Source: Lutimaribacter saemankumensis
GTDB lineage: Bacteria > Pseudomonadota > Alphaproteobacteria > Rhodobacterales > Rhodobacteraceae
NCBI RefSeq assembly: GCF_900100005.1
Contig: NZ_FNEB01000002.1
Span: 62,001-126,000, forward strand
Length of the DNA stretch: 64,000 nucleotides
Direction of reading: 5' to 3'
This document shows, one piece after another, positions 1-8,413 of the stretch (within the stretch, counting starts at the first letter, position 1; the number at the start of each line of letters is the position of its first letter). The position numbers and the translations under genes are program-made. The notes under the pieces are model-generated. The model saw only the letters and a list, made by a program, of their open reading frames with translations, did no database searches and was not told the DNA's origin.

Positions 1-29
1 AGGTCTGTCGGATCGCTGAGGCTGGTCAT
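1..29 (-). CDS. Probable TRAP transporter small permease (DctQ-type), N-terminal fragment
   Basis: Only the first nine codons lie in the window: an ATG at 29-27 on the minus strand opens a frame reading MTSLSDPTD before the edge. An AGGTGAGAG ribosome binding site precedes it. The identity is inferred only from position: TRAP loci usually run binding protein, small permease, large permease in one direction, and this frame starts 129 bp after the binding-protein stop. Nothing in nine residues identifies the family. Confidence 0.45.
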
Positions 30-109
30 TCTCTCACCTGTTGCATCCGGCTTGGCTCCTCTTGCCGGGGCCGCGCCGTGTTGCCGATTGTTGTTGATTT
101 TCAGGCAAA

Positions 110-131
110 GAGCGGGACCGTAGCCCCGCCC
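110..131 (-). terminator. Hairpin between TRAP binding protein and permease genes
   Basis: Read on the minus strand, a nine-pair stem (two G-U pairs) with a TACG loop is followed by only TTT. It lies about 28 nt after the stop of the binding-protein gene. A weak attenuating or mRNA-stabilising hairpin here would favour expression of the binding protein over the permease. The role is inferred from position. Confidence 0.4.
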
Positions 132-158
132 TTGATTTTATTGGATATTTTCGGCGTA

Positions 159-1247
159 TCAGCCCAGGTTGCGGACCCGGTTGCGCTGGTTCACGAAGGT
201 ACCTTCGAACAGCGCCATACCTTTGCCGATCTCCGAGATGTTCGACTGGAACGCGTCGTCGATTTCGACCGCAAGCGCCGAGTGATCACGCACTTCTGCG
301 AACACTTCTTCAGCCGCTTCACCGAAGCCATCCCAGACGTCGTCGTTGAAGTTGCGCACTTCGACGCCCTGTTCGTCGATCAGACGCTGCAGGTATTCGC
401 CGTTCAGAGCGGCCGCTTCCTCGTAGGAGTTTGCGTGCTCTTCGTAGCAAGCCGCGGTCAGCAGGTCTTTTTCCCAATCCGACAGCTCGCCCCACCAGCT
501 TGCGTTCATGCCAAAGGCAAGACCGCCGCCCGGCTCGTGCATACCACCGGTATAGTAGTACTTGGCCGCTTCGTAGAACTTCATGAAGTAGTCGTTGTAG
601 GGACCAACCCATTCGGTCGCGTCGATCGAGCCCGACACCAGGTTTTCATAGATCTGGCCGCCCGGCAGCGACACGGTCGATGCGCCCAGCTTGGACATCA
701 CGTTGCCGCCCAGGCCCGGGATACGCATCTTCAGGCCCTTGAAGTCATCGGGGCCTTCGATTTCCTTGTTGAACCAGCCGCCGGCCTGCGTGCCGGTTGC
801 GCCACAGGGCAGCGACTTGAGGCCGAATTCGCCCGACAGCTTGTCCCAAATTTCCTGGCCGCCCTTGAACTTGATCCAGGCATTCCATTCGGTCGTCGTC
901 ATACCGAACGGCACCGAGGTGAAATAGGCAAAGCCCGGGTGCTTACCGACCCAGTAATAGTCAGCCGCGATATAGGCCTGGCTGTTTCCCGACGCCACTT
1001 CGTCGAAAACGTCGAACGCGCCAACGCGCTCGCCGGCAGCGAAGTATTCGACATTGAAACGGCCTTCAGACAGCTCAGTGATGCGCTGCGCCAGGCGCTG
1101 CGCCGAGGTGCCGAGGCCGGGGAAGTCGCGCGGCCAGGTCGACACTATCGTGAGCTGACGTGCACCTTGCGCGATTGCAGGTGCCGCCAGTGCAACCGAA
1201 CCCGCGCCGGCAAGTGCGGCCCCTTTCAGAAACTTACGTCTTTCCAT
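159..1247 (-). CDS. TRAP transporter substrate-binding protein, TakP/DctP family
   Basis: Periplasmic solute receptor of a tripartite ATP-independent transporter. The start at 1247 gives 362 aa beginning MERRKFLKG, preceded by GGGAGG at good spacing; a longer in-frame start at 1292 lacks this support. The N-terminus is a Tat-type signal (RRKFLK, an alanine-rich stretch, cleavage near APAIAQG). The body carries signatures shared with Rhodobacter sphaeroides TakP, a 2-oxo acid binder: the GGWFNKEI segment, the GLKMRIPGLGG segment containing the conserved Arg, and SIDATEWVGPYND. A 2-oxo or other carboxylic acid is therefore the likely ligand, but the ligand cannot be read from sequence. The permease gene begins downstream at the window edge. 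A 17-bp palindrome lies 74 bp upstream of the start. Confidence 0.9.
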   Translation of the reverse strand: MERRKFLKGAALAGAGSVALAAPAIAQGARQLTIVSTWPRDFPGLGTSAQRLAQRITELSEGRFNVEYFAAGERVGAFDVFDEVASGNSQAYIAADYYWVGKHPGFAYFTSVPFGMTTTEWNAWIKFKGGQEIWDKLSGEFGLKSLPCGATGTQAGGWFNKEIEGPDDFKGLKMRIPGLGGNVMSKLGASTVSLPGGQIYENLVSGSIDATEWVGPYNDYFMKFYEAAKYYYTGGMHEPGGGLAFGMNASWWGELSDWEKDLLTAACYEEHANSYEEAAALNGEYLQRLIDEQGVEVRNFNDDVWDGFGEAAEEVFAEVRDHSALAVEIDDAFQSNISEIGKGMALFEGTFVNQRNRVRNLG

Positions 1248-1680
1248 CTTTGTTATTCCTCCCGTTAGACGGACGTCTGTATTTGCTTGCAATGTCCGGA
1301 GATCTCTACCCTTGACGCCGGTTTGGCGACGCCAAACAGGTCTTTGGTCATTTTCTCTCCCCGATCATTATGCGCCCGACCGTAGCAGGATCAGCGCAAG
1401 GGTAAAGAAAAAGCTGCACCCTGCGACAAAAACTATGCGTTTTCAGGATGCTGAACCGTTGATCGGCAATATCGGATTGGCGAAAAAACAGGCATGTTTT
1501 CAGCCGCAAGCGGTATCCGGGAACGAAGCCTACCCCAAAGGTAGCCTTTGACCCGTAAATCGCGAACGGACCGGGCCTGCCCGACAGATATCAGACATTG
1601 CCATTCGCCGCCGCTGCTTTACCCTTTTGCGCTGGACCTCGGCATATCCCGGGGCGCGAATCTCGGGAAAACAACACCGT
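1248..1680. other. Divergent intergenic region between TRAP and RND loci
   Basis: These 433 bp separate the minus-strand TRAP gene from the plus-strand efflux genes and must hold both promoters. I see one perfect palindrome (annotated separately) and AT-richer sequence around 1400-1500. Short frames here have no ribosome binding site or recognisable product. There is no regulator gene next to either locus. Confidence 0.6.
1321..1337. promoter_or_regulatory. Perfect palindrome GTTTGGCGACGCCAAAC, candidate operator
   Basis: Two 8-bp arms flank a single central base. It lies 74 bp upstream of the TRAP binding-protein start and about 344 bp from the efflux adaptor start, so it more likely serves the TRAP promoter. 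The size and symmetry suit a dimeric helix-turn-helix regulator. No cognate regulator is encoded nearby. Confidence 0.45.
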
Positions 1681-2772
1681 ATGTCGATCTGGAAACAACT
1701 TTTCGTCCTGGCTGCACTCGCCGGTATCGCCTATGGCGGTTACGAAGCGTATCTCCGGTACTACGCGCCCGCGGACACCGCGCAGGCCGACCAGCCGCGC
1801 CGGGGCGGTGGGCCCGCAGCCGTCGAAACCGGTGTCGCCGAACTGCGAGTCCTGCGCGACACGGTCGAAGCTGTTGGAACGACGCGTGCACTGCAGTCCG
1901 TCGACATCGTGCCCGAGGCCAGCGGCCGGATCGAAGAGCTTGCTTTCTCACCCGGGCAGCGCGTCGAAAAGGGGGCCGTGCTTGTCCGCCTGGATGACGC
2001 GATCGCCCGCGCCGACGTGACCGAGGCAGAGGCACGCCTGCTGGAGCGTGAACGGGTTCTCGACCGCGTCAACCAGTTGCGCGGATCGAATGCGGTGGCC
2101 GTGGCGACCCTGGAAGATGCCGTGGCGCGCCTGGCCGAGGCGCGGGCGGAATACGACAGGGCGGAACAGCGTCTTGCCGAACGGGTGATCCGTGCGCCGT
2201 TCGCGGGCACAGTCGGCCTCGCCGAGGTGGATCGCGGGGCCCGGGTGGCGGCCGGAACGTTCATTGCGCGGCTCGATGACCTGACCGAGGTCGAAATCGA
2301 ATTCGCGCTGCCGGAAACGCTGTTCGCGCAGGTGCGCAACGGACAGCAGGTCACCGCGCGCGGTGCCGCCTTTCCGGGGCGGGAATTCACGGGACGGATC
2401 GACGCGGTGGACAGCCGGATCGATCCGGTGGGACGCTCTTTCCGCGCCCGCGCGGTAATCCCGAACCCGGACGGCACGCTGCCGGCCGGAATGTTCATGT
2501 CGCTCGAACTCACACTGGCCGAAACCGAACGCACCGTCGTCCCCGAAGAGGCGATCATCTTTCAGGCAGCCGAAACCTATGTCTTTGCCGTTGTCGACGG
2601 AAAGGCCGAGCGCATAACCGTCACCACCGGACAACGCCGCGACGGGTATGTCGCGATCGTGGACGGCCTTGATCCGGGGCAGCCGATCATTGTTCGCGGG
2701 CTGCACCGCGTGCGCAACGGCGGGCCGGTCAAGGTGCTGAATGCACCCGAAGGCGACGGAGCGGATTCATGA
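1681..2772 (+). CDS. RND efflux periplasmic adaptor (membrane fusion protein)
   Basis: 363 aa from the ATG at 1681, which places a hydrophobic anchor (FVLAALAGIAYGGYEAYL) at the N-terminus; the upstream in-frame ATG at 1627 would add 18 residues that do not look like a leader. The family order is visible: a biotinyl-lipoyl half (VDIVPEASGRIEELAFSPGQRVEKG), a coiled-coil hairpin rich in Glu/Arg/Ala around residues 100-160, the second lipoyl half (VIRAPFAGTVGLAEVDRGARV) and a beta-barrel domain. It should bridge the RND pump to an outer-membrane channel. Its stop overlaps the pump start by 4 bp (ATGA). No outer-membrane factor gene follows, so TolC must be elsewhere. Confidence 0.93.
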   Translation: MSIWKQLFVLAALAGIAYGGYEAYLRYYAPADTAQADQPRRGGGPAAVETGVAELRVLRDTVEAVGTTRALQSVDIVPEASGRIEELAFSPGQRVEKGAVLVRLDDAIARADVTEAEARLLERERVLDRVNQLRGSNAVAVATLEDAVARLAEARAEYDRAEQRLAERVIRAPFAGTVGLAEVDRGARVAAGTFIARLDDLTEVEIEFALPETLFAQVRNGQQVTARGAAFPGREFTGRIDAVDSRIDPVGRSFRARAVIPNPDGTLPAGMFMSLELTLAETERTVVPEEAIIFQAAETYVFAVVDGKAERITVTTGQRRDGYVAIVDGLDPGQPIIVRGLHRVRNGGPVKVLNAPEGDGADS

Positions 2773-5700
2773 CGCTTTCCGATCTGTCCGTCAGGCGCCC
2801 GGTCCTTGCCGCGGTCGCCAACCTCTTGCTGATCGTCTTTGGCGTCAGCATGTTGCGCGACGTACCGGTGCGCGAACTGCCGGATGTGGACAACGCCGTG
2901 GTCACCGTGACCACCACCTATCGCGGCGCCGCCCCCGAAGTGATCGACACCGACATCACCGAAACGATCGAAGGGGCGGTCGCCTCCATTTCGGGTATCC
3001 GCTCGATCAGCTCGGAAAGCCGTCAGGGGCGGTCGCAGGTCACGATCGAGTTCGACGCCGGGCGCGACGTGGACGTGGCGGCCAACGATGTGCGCGATGC
3101 GGTTGGCCGCATCCTCGACAACATGCCGCAAGAGGCCGATCCGCCCGAAGTCGAGAAAAGCGATGCCGACGCCGATCCGGTGATGCGCCTTGCCGTGGTC
3201 TCCGACCGCATGACAACGGCTGAAATCACCGATTACGTGGACCGCTTCATTGCGGACAGGTTGGCTACGCTCGACGGCGTGGCCAGCCTGCGCATCTATG
3301 GCGAACGGTCATTTGCCGTGCGCATCTGGCTGGACCGCCGCGCACTTGCCGCGCGCAAGCTGACCGTCGCGGATGTCGAACGCGCCCTTCTGCGCAACAA
3401 TGTCGAACTGCCGGCGGGCGAGGTCACTTCGATCAACCGTCAATTGACGGTGCGCCTGAACAGCCGTCTGCAAAGTGTCGAGGATTTCCGCGACGTGGTG
3501 CTGGACCGTGTCGCAGGATACCCCGTGCGCCTGGGCGATGTGGCGCGGGTCGAGCCGGGCGTTGCCGACGACTCGACCATTGCGCGCAGCGACGGCCGCG
3601 ACGCCGTCGGCGTTGCGGTTCAACGGCAAAGCCAGTCGAACACCCTGCAAATTTCGAACGCCGTCCGGGCCGAGCTGGACCGCATCCGCCCCACCCTGCC
3701 CGAGGGCATGGATATCGTGATCGGTTCGGACGACGCCTTGTTTGTCGGGGCGTCGATCCGTGAGGTCGTGAATGCTCTGGTCATTTCGCTGATCCTCGTG
3801 GTGTTGGTTATCCTGCTTTTCCTGCGCTCGGCGCGCGCAACGCTGATTCCGGCGATCACCATACCGGTTTCACTGATCGGATCGTTCCTGCTGATCGGCA
3901 TGTGGGGCTTTTCACTGAACACCTTGACGTTGCTGGCGCTGCTGCTGGCCATCGGGTTGGTCGTTGATGATGCCATCGTCGTGCTGGAAAACATCCAGCG
4001 CCGGATTGAAAACGGGGAAACCCCGCTTGTCGCAGCGGTCAAGGGCGCGCGGCAGGTGACGTTCGCCGTGCTTGCGACCTCGGCCACGCTGATCGCGGTG
4101 TTCGTGCCGCTATCGTTCATGCCGGGACAAGTCGGGCGCCTGTTCATCGAATTCGGCTGGGTCATGGCCGGCACGGTGGCGATCTCGACCTTCGTCGCCC
4201 TGACGGCTTGCCCGGCGCTTGCCTCGAAGGTTCTGAAACCCGGAAAGACCGGCATGGCATCGGACGAAGGTGGCCCACGCGGGCCGGTCCAGCGCGCATA
4301 CGCCAGCCTCCTGCGCCAGAGCCTGCGGATGCCTCTTGTGGTTCTGGTCCTGGCCGGGGTCATCACGGGCGGGGCGGCGTTTTTCTATGACACGCTCCCG
4401 CGCGAACTGGCCCCGCGCGAAGATCGCGGCGTGGGCTTTGTGCCGCTGACAGCGCCCCAGGGCAGCACGGTTGACTATACCGACGGGGCCGCGCGCCAGG
4501 TCGAAGAGATCATGCAGCCCCTGCGCGACCAGGGGGTGATCGAATCCGTTTTCACTTTCACGGGTTGGGGCAACCGCGCATGGCGATCCTTCGTCGTCTT
4601 CCGCCTTGCCCCCTGGAAAGAGCGCGACATGTCCGCGGCCCAGGTCGCAGGGGCGATTGCGCCGAAAATGGGCCAGGTCACCAGCGCGCGCGGCTTCCCG
4701 ATCACGCCCGCGGGGCTTGGACTGCGGGGCAACTCCACGCCCGTGCGAGTCGTGATCAGCGGCCCGGATTTCGACAGCGTCAAGGAATGGTCGACGGCAC
4801 TGCTGGAACGCGCGGAAGAAATCGAGGGGCTGGTGAACCCCGAAGTCAACTATGAACAGAACCTGCCTCAGCTCGAGGTGCGTATCGACCGCGAACGCGC
4901 GGACGACCTGGGCATTTCCGTCGATGTGATCGCCTCGACCATGCAGTCGATGCTGGCCTCGCGGCAGGTGACCACCTTTGTCAGCCGCGGGCGTGAATAC
5001 CCCGTCATCCTGCAAGCCGAAGAGCGCGACCGCCGCTCGCCGTCGGATATCGACAACATTTTCATCCGCTCCAGCGATGGTGAAACGCTTGTGCCGCTGG
5101 GGGCGCTTGTCACGGTTCAGGAAAACGCCGCAGCCCCGTCGCTGCGGCGGTTCGACAGGCTGCCGTCGATCCAGCTTTCGGGCGCTCTGGCGCCGGGCGC
5201 GGACCTTGGCACGGTGCTGACCGAGCTCGAACAGGCCGCGTCCGAGATCATCCCGGCCAGCGGCAAACTCGGCTACGAGGGCCAGTCACGCACTTTCAAG
5301 GACACCGCAGCAGGTGCGAACCTGGTCTTTGCGCTGGCGCTGCTGATCGTGTTCCTTGTGCTTGCCGCACAATTCGAAAGCTTCGTGCATCCGGTGATCA
5401 TCCTGCTGACGGTGCCGGCGGGTGTCGCCGGCGCGATCTATGCGATGGCCGCTGGCGGGCTGTCGCTGAACGTCTACAGCCAGATAGGGATTATCCTGCT
5501 GATCGGGCTGGTGGCCAAGAACGGCATCCTGATCGTCGAATTTGCCAACCAACTGCGGGACGAGGGCAAATCGGTGCGCGATGCGGTGATCCAGGCGGCC
5601 GTTCTGCGGCTGCGCCCGATCATGATGACGGTTCTGTCCACCGTGCTGGGGGCGCTGCCGCTCTATCTTGCGACAGGCGCGGGCGCGGAAAGCCGCAATG

Positions 5701-5849
5701 CCATCGGCACGGTGATCATTGCAGGGCTGGTCTTGTCAGCTTTCCTGATGCTGGTGGTAACACCGGTGCTGTATGACCTGCTGGCACGTTTCACCCGTCC
5801 GCGCGGCGCGGTGGAAAAGATGCTCGAGCGCGAATTGCAGGACGCCTGA
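2769..5849 (+). CDS. RND efflux pump permease (AcrB/HAE1-like)
   Basis: Full-length 1026-aa proton-driven drug exporter of the inner membrane. It shows the duplicated RND layout: TM1 near residues 10-30, a large periplasmic domain, a TM2-TM6 cluster from about 335, a second periplasmic domain, and TM8-TM12 from about 855. The transport signature GLVVDDAIVVLENI contains the conserved Asp pair that relays protons in TM4. It is translationally coupled to the adaptor. The next gene converges, its stop lying 4 bp beyond this one. No TetR-type repressor is adjacent. The substrate cannot be predicted; the protein is closer to general HAE1 pumps than to metal (HME) pumps. Confidence 0.95.
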   Translation: MTLSDLSVRRPVLAAVANLLLIVFGVSMLRDVPVRELPDVDNAVVTVTTTYRGAAPEVIDTDITETIEGAVASISGIRSISSESRQGRSQVTIEFDAGRDVDVAANDVRDAVGRILDNMPQEADPPEVEKSDADADPVMRLAVVSDRMTTAEITDYVDRFIADRLATLDGVASLRIYGERSFAVRIWLDRRALAARKLTVADVERALLRNNVELPAGEVTSINRQLTVRLNSRLQSVEDFRDVVLDRVAGYPVRLGDVARVEPGVADDSTIARSDGRDAVGVAVQRQSQSNTLQISNAVRAELDRIRPTLPEGMDIVIGSDDALFVGASIREVVNALVISLILVVLVILLFLRSARATLIPAITIPVSLIGSFLLIGMWGFSLNTLTLLALLLAIGLVVDDAIVVLENIQRRIENGETPLVAAVKGARQVTFAVLATSATLIAVFVPLSFMPGQVGRLFIEFGWVMAGTVAISTFVALTACPALASKVLKPGKTGMASDEGGPRGPVQRAYASLLRQSLRMPLVVLVLAGVITGGAAFFYDTLPRELAPREDRGVGFVPLTAPQGSTVDYTDGAARQVEEIMQPLRDQGVIESVFTFTGWGNRAWRSFVVFRLAPWKERDMSAAQVAGAIAPKMGQVTSARGFPITPAGLGLRGNSTPVRVVISGPDFDSVKEWSTALLERAEEIEGLVNPEVNYEQNLPQLEVRIDRERADDLGISVDVIASTMQSMLASRQVTTFVSRGREYPVILQAEERDRRSPSDIDNIFIRSSDGETLVPLGALVTVQENAAAPSLRRFDRLPSIQLSGALAPGADLGTVLTELEQAASEIIPASGKLGYEGQSRTFKDTAAGANLVFALALLIVFLVLAAQFESFVHPVIILLTVPAGVAGAIYAMAAGGLSLNVYSQIGIILLIGLVAKNGILIVEFANQLRDEGKSVRDAVIQAAVLRLRPIMMTVLSTVLGALPLYLATGAGAESRNAIGTVIIAGLVLSAFLMLVVTPVLYDLLARFTRPRGAVEKMLERELQDA

Positions 5850-5853
5850 CGTC

Positions 5854-6831
5854 CTAGTAAAGCCCCGCCGTTCTTGCACGCAGCCGGATCAGCGCCAGCA
5901 CGGTGTCGATCGTCGGCGTGGGGGTCTGCGTCAGGTGGCCCAGCTCTTGCACGGCCGTGACCAGCGCGTCGATTTCCATCGGGCGCCCGGCATCCAGATC
6001 CTGCCACATCGAGGTGCGGTGCGCGCCCACGGCGGCACCGCCATCGATCCGGCGTTCGACGTCGATCGGGAACTTCACGCCCAGCTTTTCGGCGATCTCC
6101 TGCGCCTCAAGCATCATGCCGCGCGCCACCGCACGGGTGCCCGGATCGGTGCAAAGCACATCCAGCGTGGCATGTGTCAGCGCAGAAATCGGGTTGAACG
6201 ACAGGTTCCCCCACAGCTTGACCCAGATTTCGTCCCGGATACGCGGGCGCACGGGCGCTTTGAGCCCAGCCGAGGCCAGCGCCTGCGACAGCGCCTGCGC
6301 ACGATCGGACTTGGACCCGTCCGGTTCGCCCAGCGAAAAGCGGTTGCCTTCGATATGCTTGATGACGCCCGGTTCGATCACTTCGGCGGCGGGATAGACC
6401 ACGCAGCCCAGAACACGGTCGGGGCCAAATCCGTTCCATTGCGCATCACCCGGATCGACCGAGGCCAGCCGCGTGCCCTCGTAGGGGCCTTCCAGCTTGT
6501 GGAAATACCACCAGGGCACACCATTCACACCGCTCACAATGGTTGTGTCGGGCCCGAGCAGCGGCTTCATCTTGTCGACGACGGGCGGCACCGAATGCGC
6601 CTTGAGCGTGATGATCACGTAATCCTGCGGACCCAGTTCCGCGGGATCCTCCGAGGCGGTGACCGGCACGGTCACGCGTTCGCCGCCCTCTTCGATCAGG
6701 GTCAGGCCATTTTCCTTCATGGCCGCCAGATGCGGGCCGCGGGCCACAAGGCTGACATCGGCCCCCGCCTGCACCAGCTTGACGGCCATGTAGCCACCGA
6801 TGGCCCCCGCGCCGAAAATACAGATCTTCAT
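5854..6831 (-). CDS. Ketopantoate reductase (PanE/ApbA) family oxidoreductase
   Basis: 325 aa starting MKICIFGAGAIGGYMAVKL at 6831; an earlier in-frame start at 6849 adds six residues with no support. The N-terminal Rossmann fold has GAGAIGG for NADPH, and the C-terminal helical ApbA_C domain includes the LWGNLSFNPISAL segment typical of the family. The known reaction is NADPH-dependent reduction of 2-dehydropantoate, but many paralogues act on other 2-oxo acids. It is the last gene of a three-gene operon, 14 bp after an acyl-CoA synthetase. The context suggests a catabolic 2-oxo acid reductase rather than pantothenate synthesis. The family is secure, the substrate is not. Confidence 0.85.
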   Translation of the reverse strand: MKICIFGAGAIGGYMAVKLVQAGADVSLVARGPHLAAMKENGLTLIEEGGERVTVPVTASEDPAELGPQDYVIITLKAHSVPPVVDKMKPLLGPDTTIVSGVNGVPWWYFHKLEGPYEGTRLASVDPGDAQWNGFGPDRVLGCVVYPAAEVIEPGVIKHIEGNRFSLGEPDGSKSDRAQALSQALASAGLKAPVRPRIRDEIWVKLWGNLSFNPISALTHATLDVLCTDPGTRAVARGMMLEAQEIAEKLGVKFPIDVERRIDGGAAVGAHRTSMWQDLDAGRPMEIDALVTAVQELGHLTQTPTPTIDTVLALIRLRARTAGLY

Positions 6832-6845
6832 CGCGCTACCCCCCC

Positions 6846-8378
6846 TCAACCAGTCAGGCCCAGCTTTTCGGCCATGCCGATGCGCTGGATCTTGCCCGTG
6901 GCGCCTTTCGGGATTTCTTCCAGGATCACCACACTGCGCGGCACCTTGAAATCGGCCACATGCTGCGCTGTGAAATCGCGGATCGCGCGCTCGTCGAGGG
7001 ACGAACCCTCTTTCAGCACCACGGCAGCGGCGATCTCTTCGCCCAGCTTGTCGTGCGGCACCGCGAAACAGACGACCTGCGCAATTTCGGGGTGCGACAG
7101 CATCACGGCATCCACTTCGAGCGGGCTGATCTTTTCACCGCCCCGGTTGATGATTTCCTTCAGCCGACCGGTCAGGCTCAGATACCCTTCGTCATCGAAT
7201 GCGCCCTGATCGCCCGTGCGGAACCAGCGCTTGCCTTCGGCCATGAAGAAGGACGATTCATTGGCCTTAGGGTTGCCCTCGTAGCCCGGCGTCACGTTCG
7301 GCCCGGATATCACCACCTCGCCGGTCGCGCCGGCACCGAGCAGCCTGTCCTCGGCCTCGTCAGCGATGCGCACTTCGGGGCCGGCGGCCACGCCGACCGA
7401 CCCGGGCTTTTGTTCGCGCGGCGGCAGCGGGTTGCAGCACATCTGGTGTGTCGCCTCGGTCATGCCGTAAGCCTCGATCACCGGGGCGCCGAAGGTATCG
7501 ACCAGCGACCGCATGACAGGGGCCGGCAACGACGCGGAAGACGAGCGCAGAAAGCGCAGGCCAGCGTTTTCGATGATTGCGGCGTTGCGGTCGGCGCGCG
7601 CAAGGATGGCCTGATGCATCGTCGGCACCGCAGTGTACCATGTCGGCCTGACCTCTTCGAGCTGCGCAAAGAACCGCAGCGCGTTGAACCCGGGCGCACA
7701 GGAAATCTGCGCACCCGCGGCCAGTGAGGCCGAAACCGCCGCGATCAGCCCGTGGATATGGAACAGCGGCATAACGTTCAGGCACCGATCTGACGGCGTC
7801 AGCGCCAGAGATTCCAGGATGTTCTGGGCGGACGCGTAGACGTTCGACTGCAATAGCGGCACGATCTTGGGCCGCGATGTGGTGCCCGAAGTGTGCAGGA
7901 TCAGCGCAACATCGTCTTCGGCGGGCTGGGCGGTGTCGCAGGCTCCGAGGCTCTGTTCCGAAGACAGGGTGAAACTGCCGGCCGGGGCCGCCGCATCGAA
8001 CGACAGCCGCAGGATCGCGACGCCGAACTTCCGCGCCGCCGGCAAGGCCGGGCCGTCGTAGTCGTCGGCCATGATCAGGGCCTTGGCCTTGAGGTCTTCA
8101 AGGTAGAACTCGTATTCCTCTTCGCGGTAGGCGGGATTCAGCGGTGCGGTGGTCGCCACCTGCGCCACCGTGAAAAACGCGGTCGCCATCTCGGGGCCGT
8201 TGGGCAGAACGATCGCCACCCGGTCGCCGCGCCCGATGCCCAGCCCGTGCAACGTGCTGGCCACATCGGCCGACAAGTCGCGCAGGGCGCCATAGCTCAG
8301 CCAGTCACGATCCGGTGCCCCGATGGCGGGGGCCTCTGCCGGATGGTTTGCGATCAGGGCGGAAACGGTTCGGCTCAT
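6846..8378 (-). CDS. Acyl-CoA synthetase of AAE3/Pcs60 type, probable oxalyl-CoA synthetase
   Basis: 510 aa from the ATG at 8378; the frame extends upstream but only as a shadow of the neighbouring hydrolase gene. ANL superfamily motifs are clear: P-loop LHTSGTTSRPK, the A5 motif EAYGMTEATHQM, the A7 TGD motif in WFRTGDQGAFDDEGYLSLTGRLKEIINRGGEKISPLEV, and the C-terminal catalytic Lys in PKGATGKIQR. Several blocks (PLFHIHGL, TWYTAVPTMHQAIL, RSSSASLPAPV, GPNVTPGYEGNP) match the plant AAE3 and yeast Pcs60 branch, which makes oxalyl-CoA from oxalate, CoA and ATP. The gene upstream is an oxamate amidohydrolase-like enzyme, which fits. Alternatives are malonate or a medium-chain acid. Confidence 0.8.
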   Translation of the reverse strand: MSRTVSALIANHPAEAPAIGAPDRDWLSYGALRDLSADVASTLHGLGIGRGDRVAIVLPNGPEMATAFFTVAQVATTAPLNPAYREEEYEFYLEDLKAKALIMADDYDGPALPAARKFGVAILRLSFDAAAPAGSFTLSSEQSLGACDTAQPAEDDVALILHTSGTTSRPKIVPLLQSNVYASAQNILESLALTPSDRCLNVMPLFHIHGLIAAVSASLAAGAQISCAPGFNALRFFAQLEEVRPTWYTAVPTMHQAILARADRNAAIIENAGLRFLRSSSASLPAPVMRSLVDTFGAPVIEAYGMTEATHQMCCNPLPPREQKPGSVGVAAGPEVRIADEAEDRLLGAGATGEVVISGPNVTPGYEGNPKANESSFFMAEGKRWFRTGDQGAFDDEGYLSLTGRLKEIINRGGEKISPLEVDAVMLSHPEIAQVVCFAVPHDKLGEEIAAAVVLKEGSSLDERAIRDFTAQHVADFKVPRSVVILEEIPKGATGKIQRIGMAEKLGLTG

Positions 8379-8413
8379 GTCATGCTCCGTTCTTGCAGGG
8401 CGGTTTTGATGGG

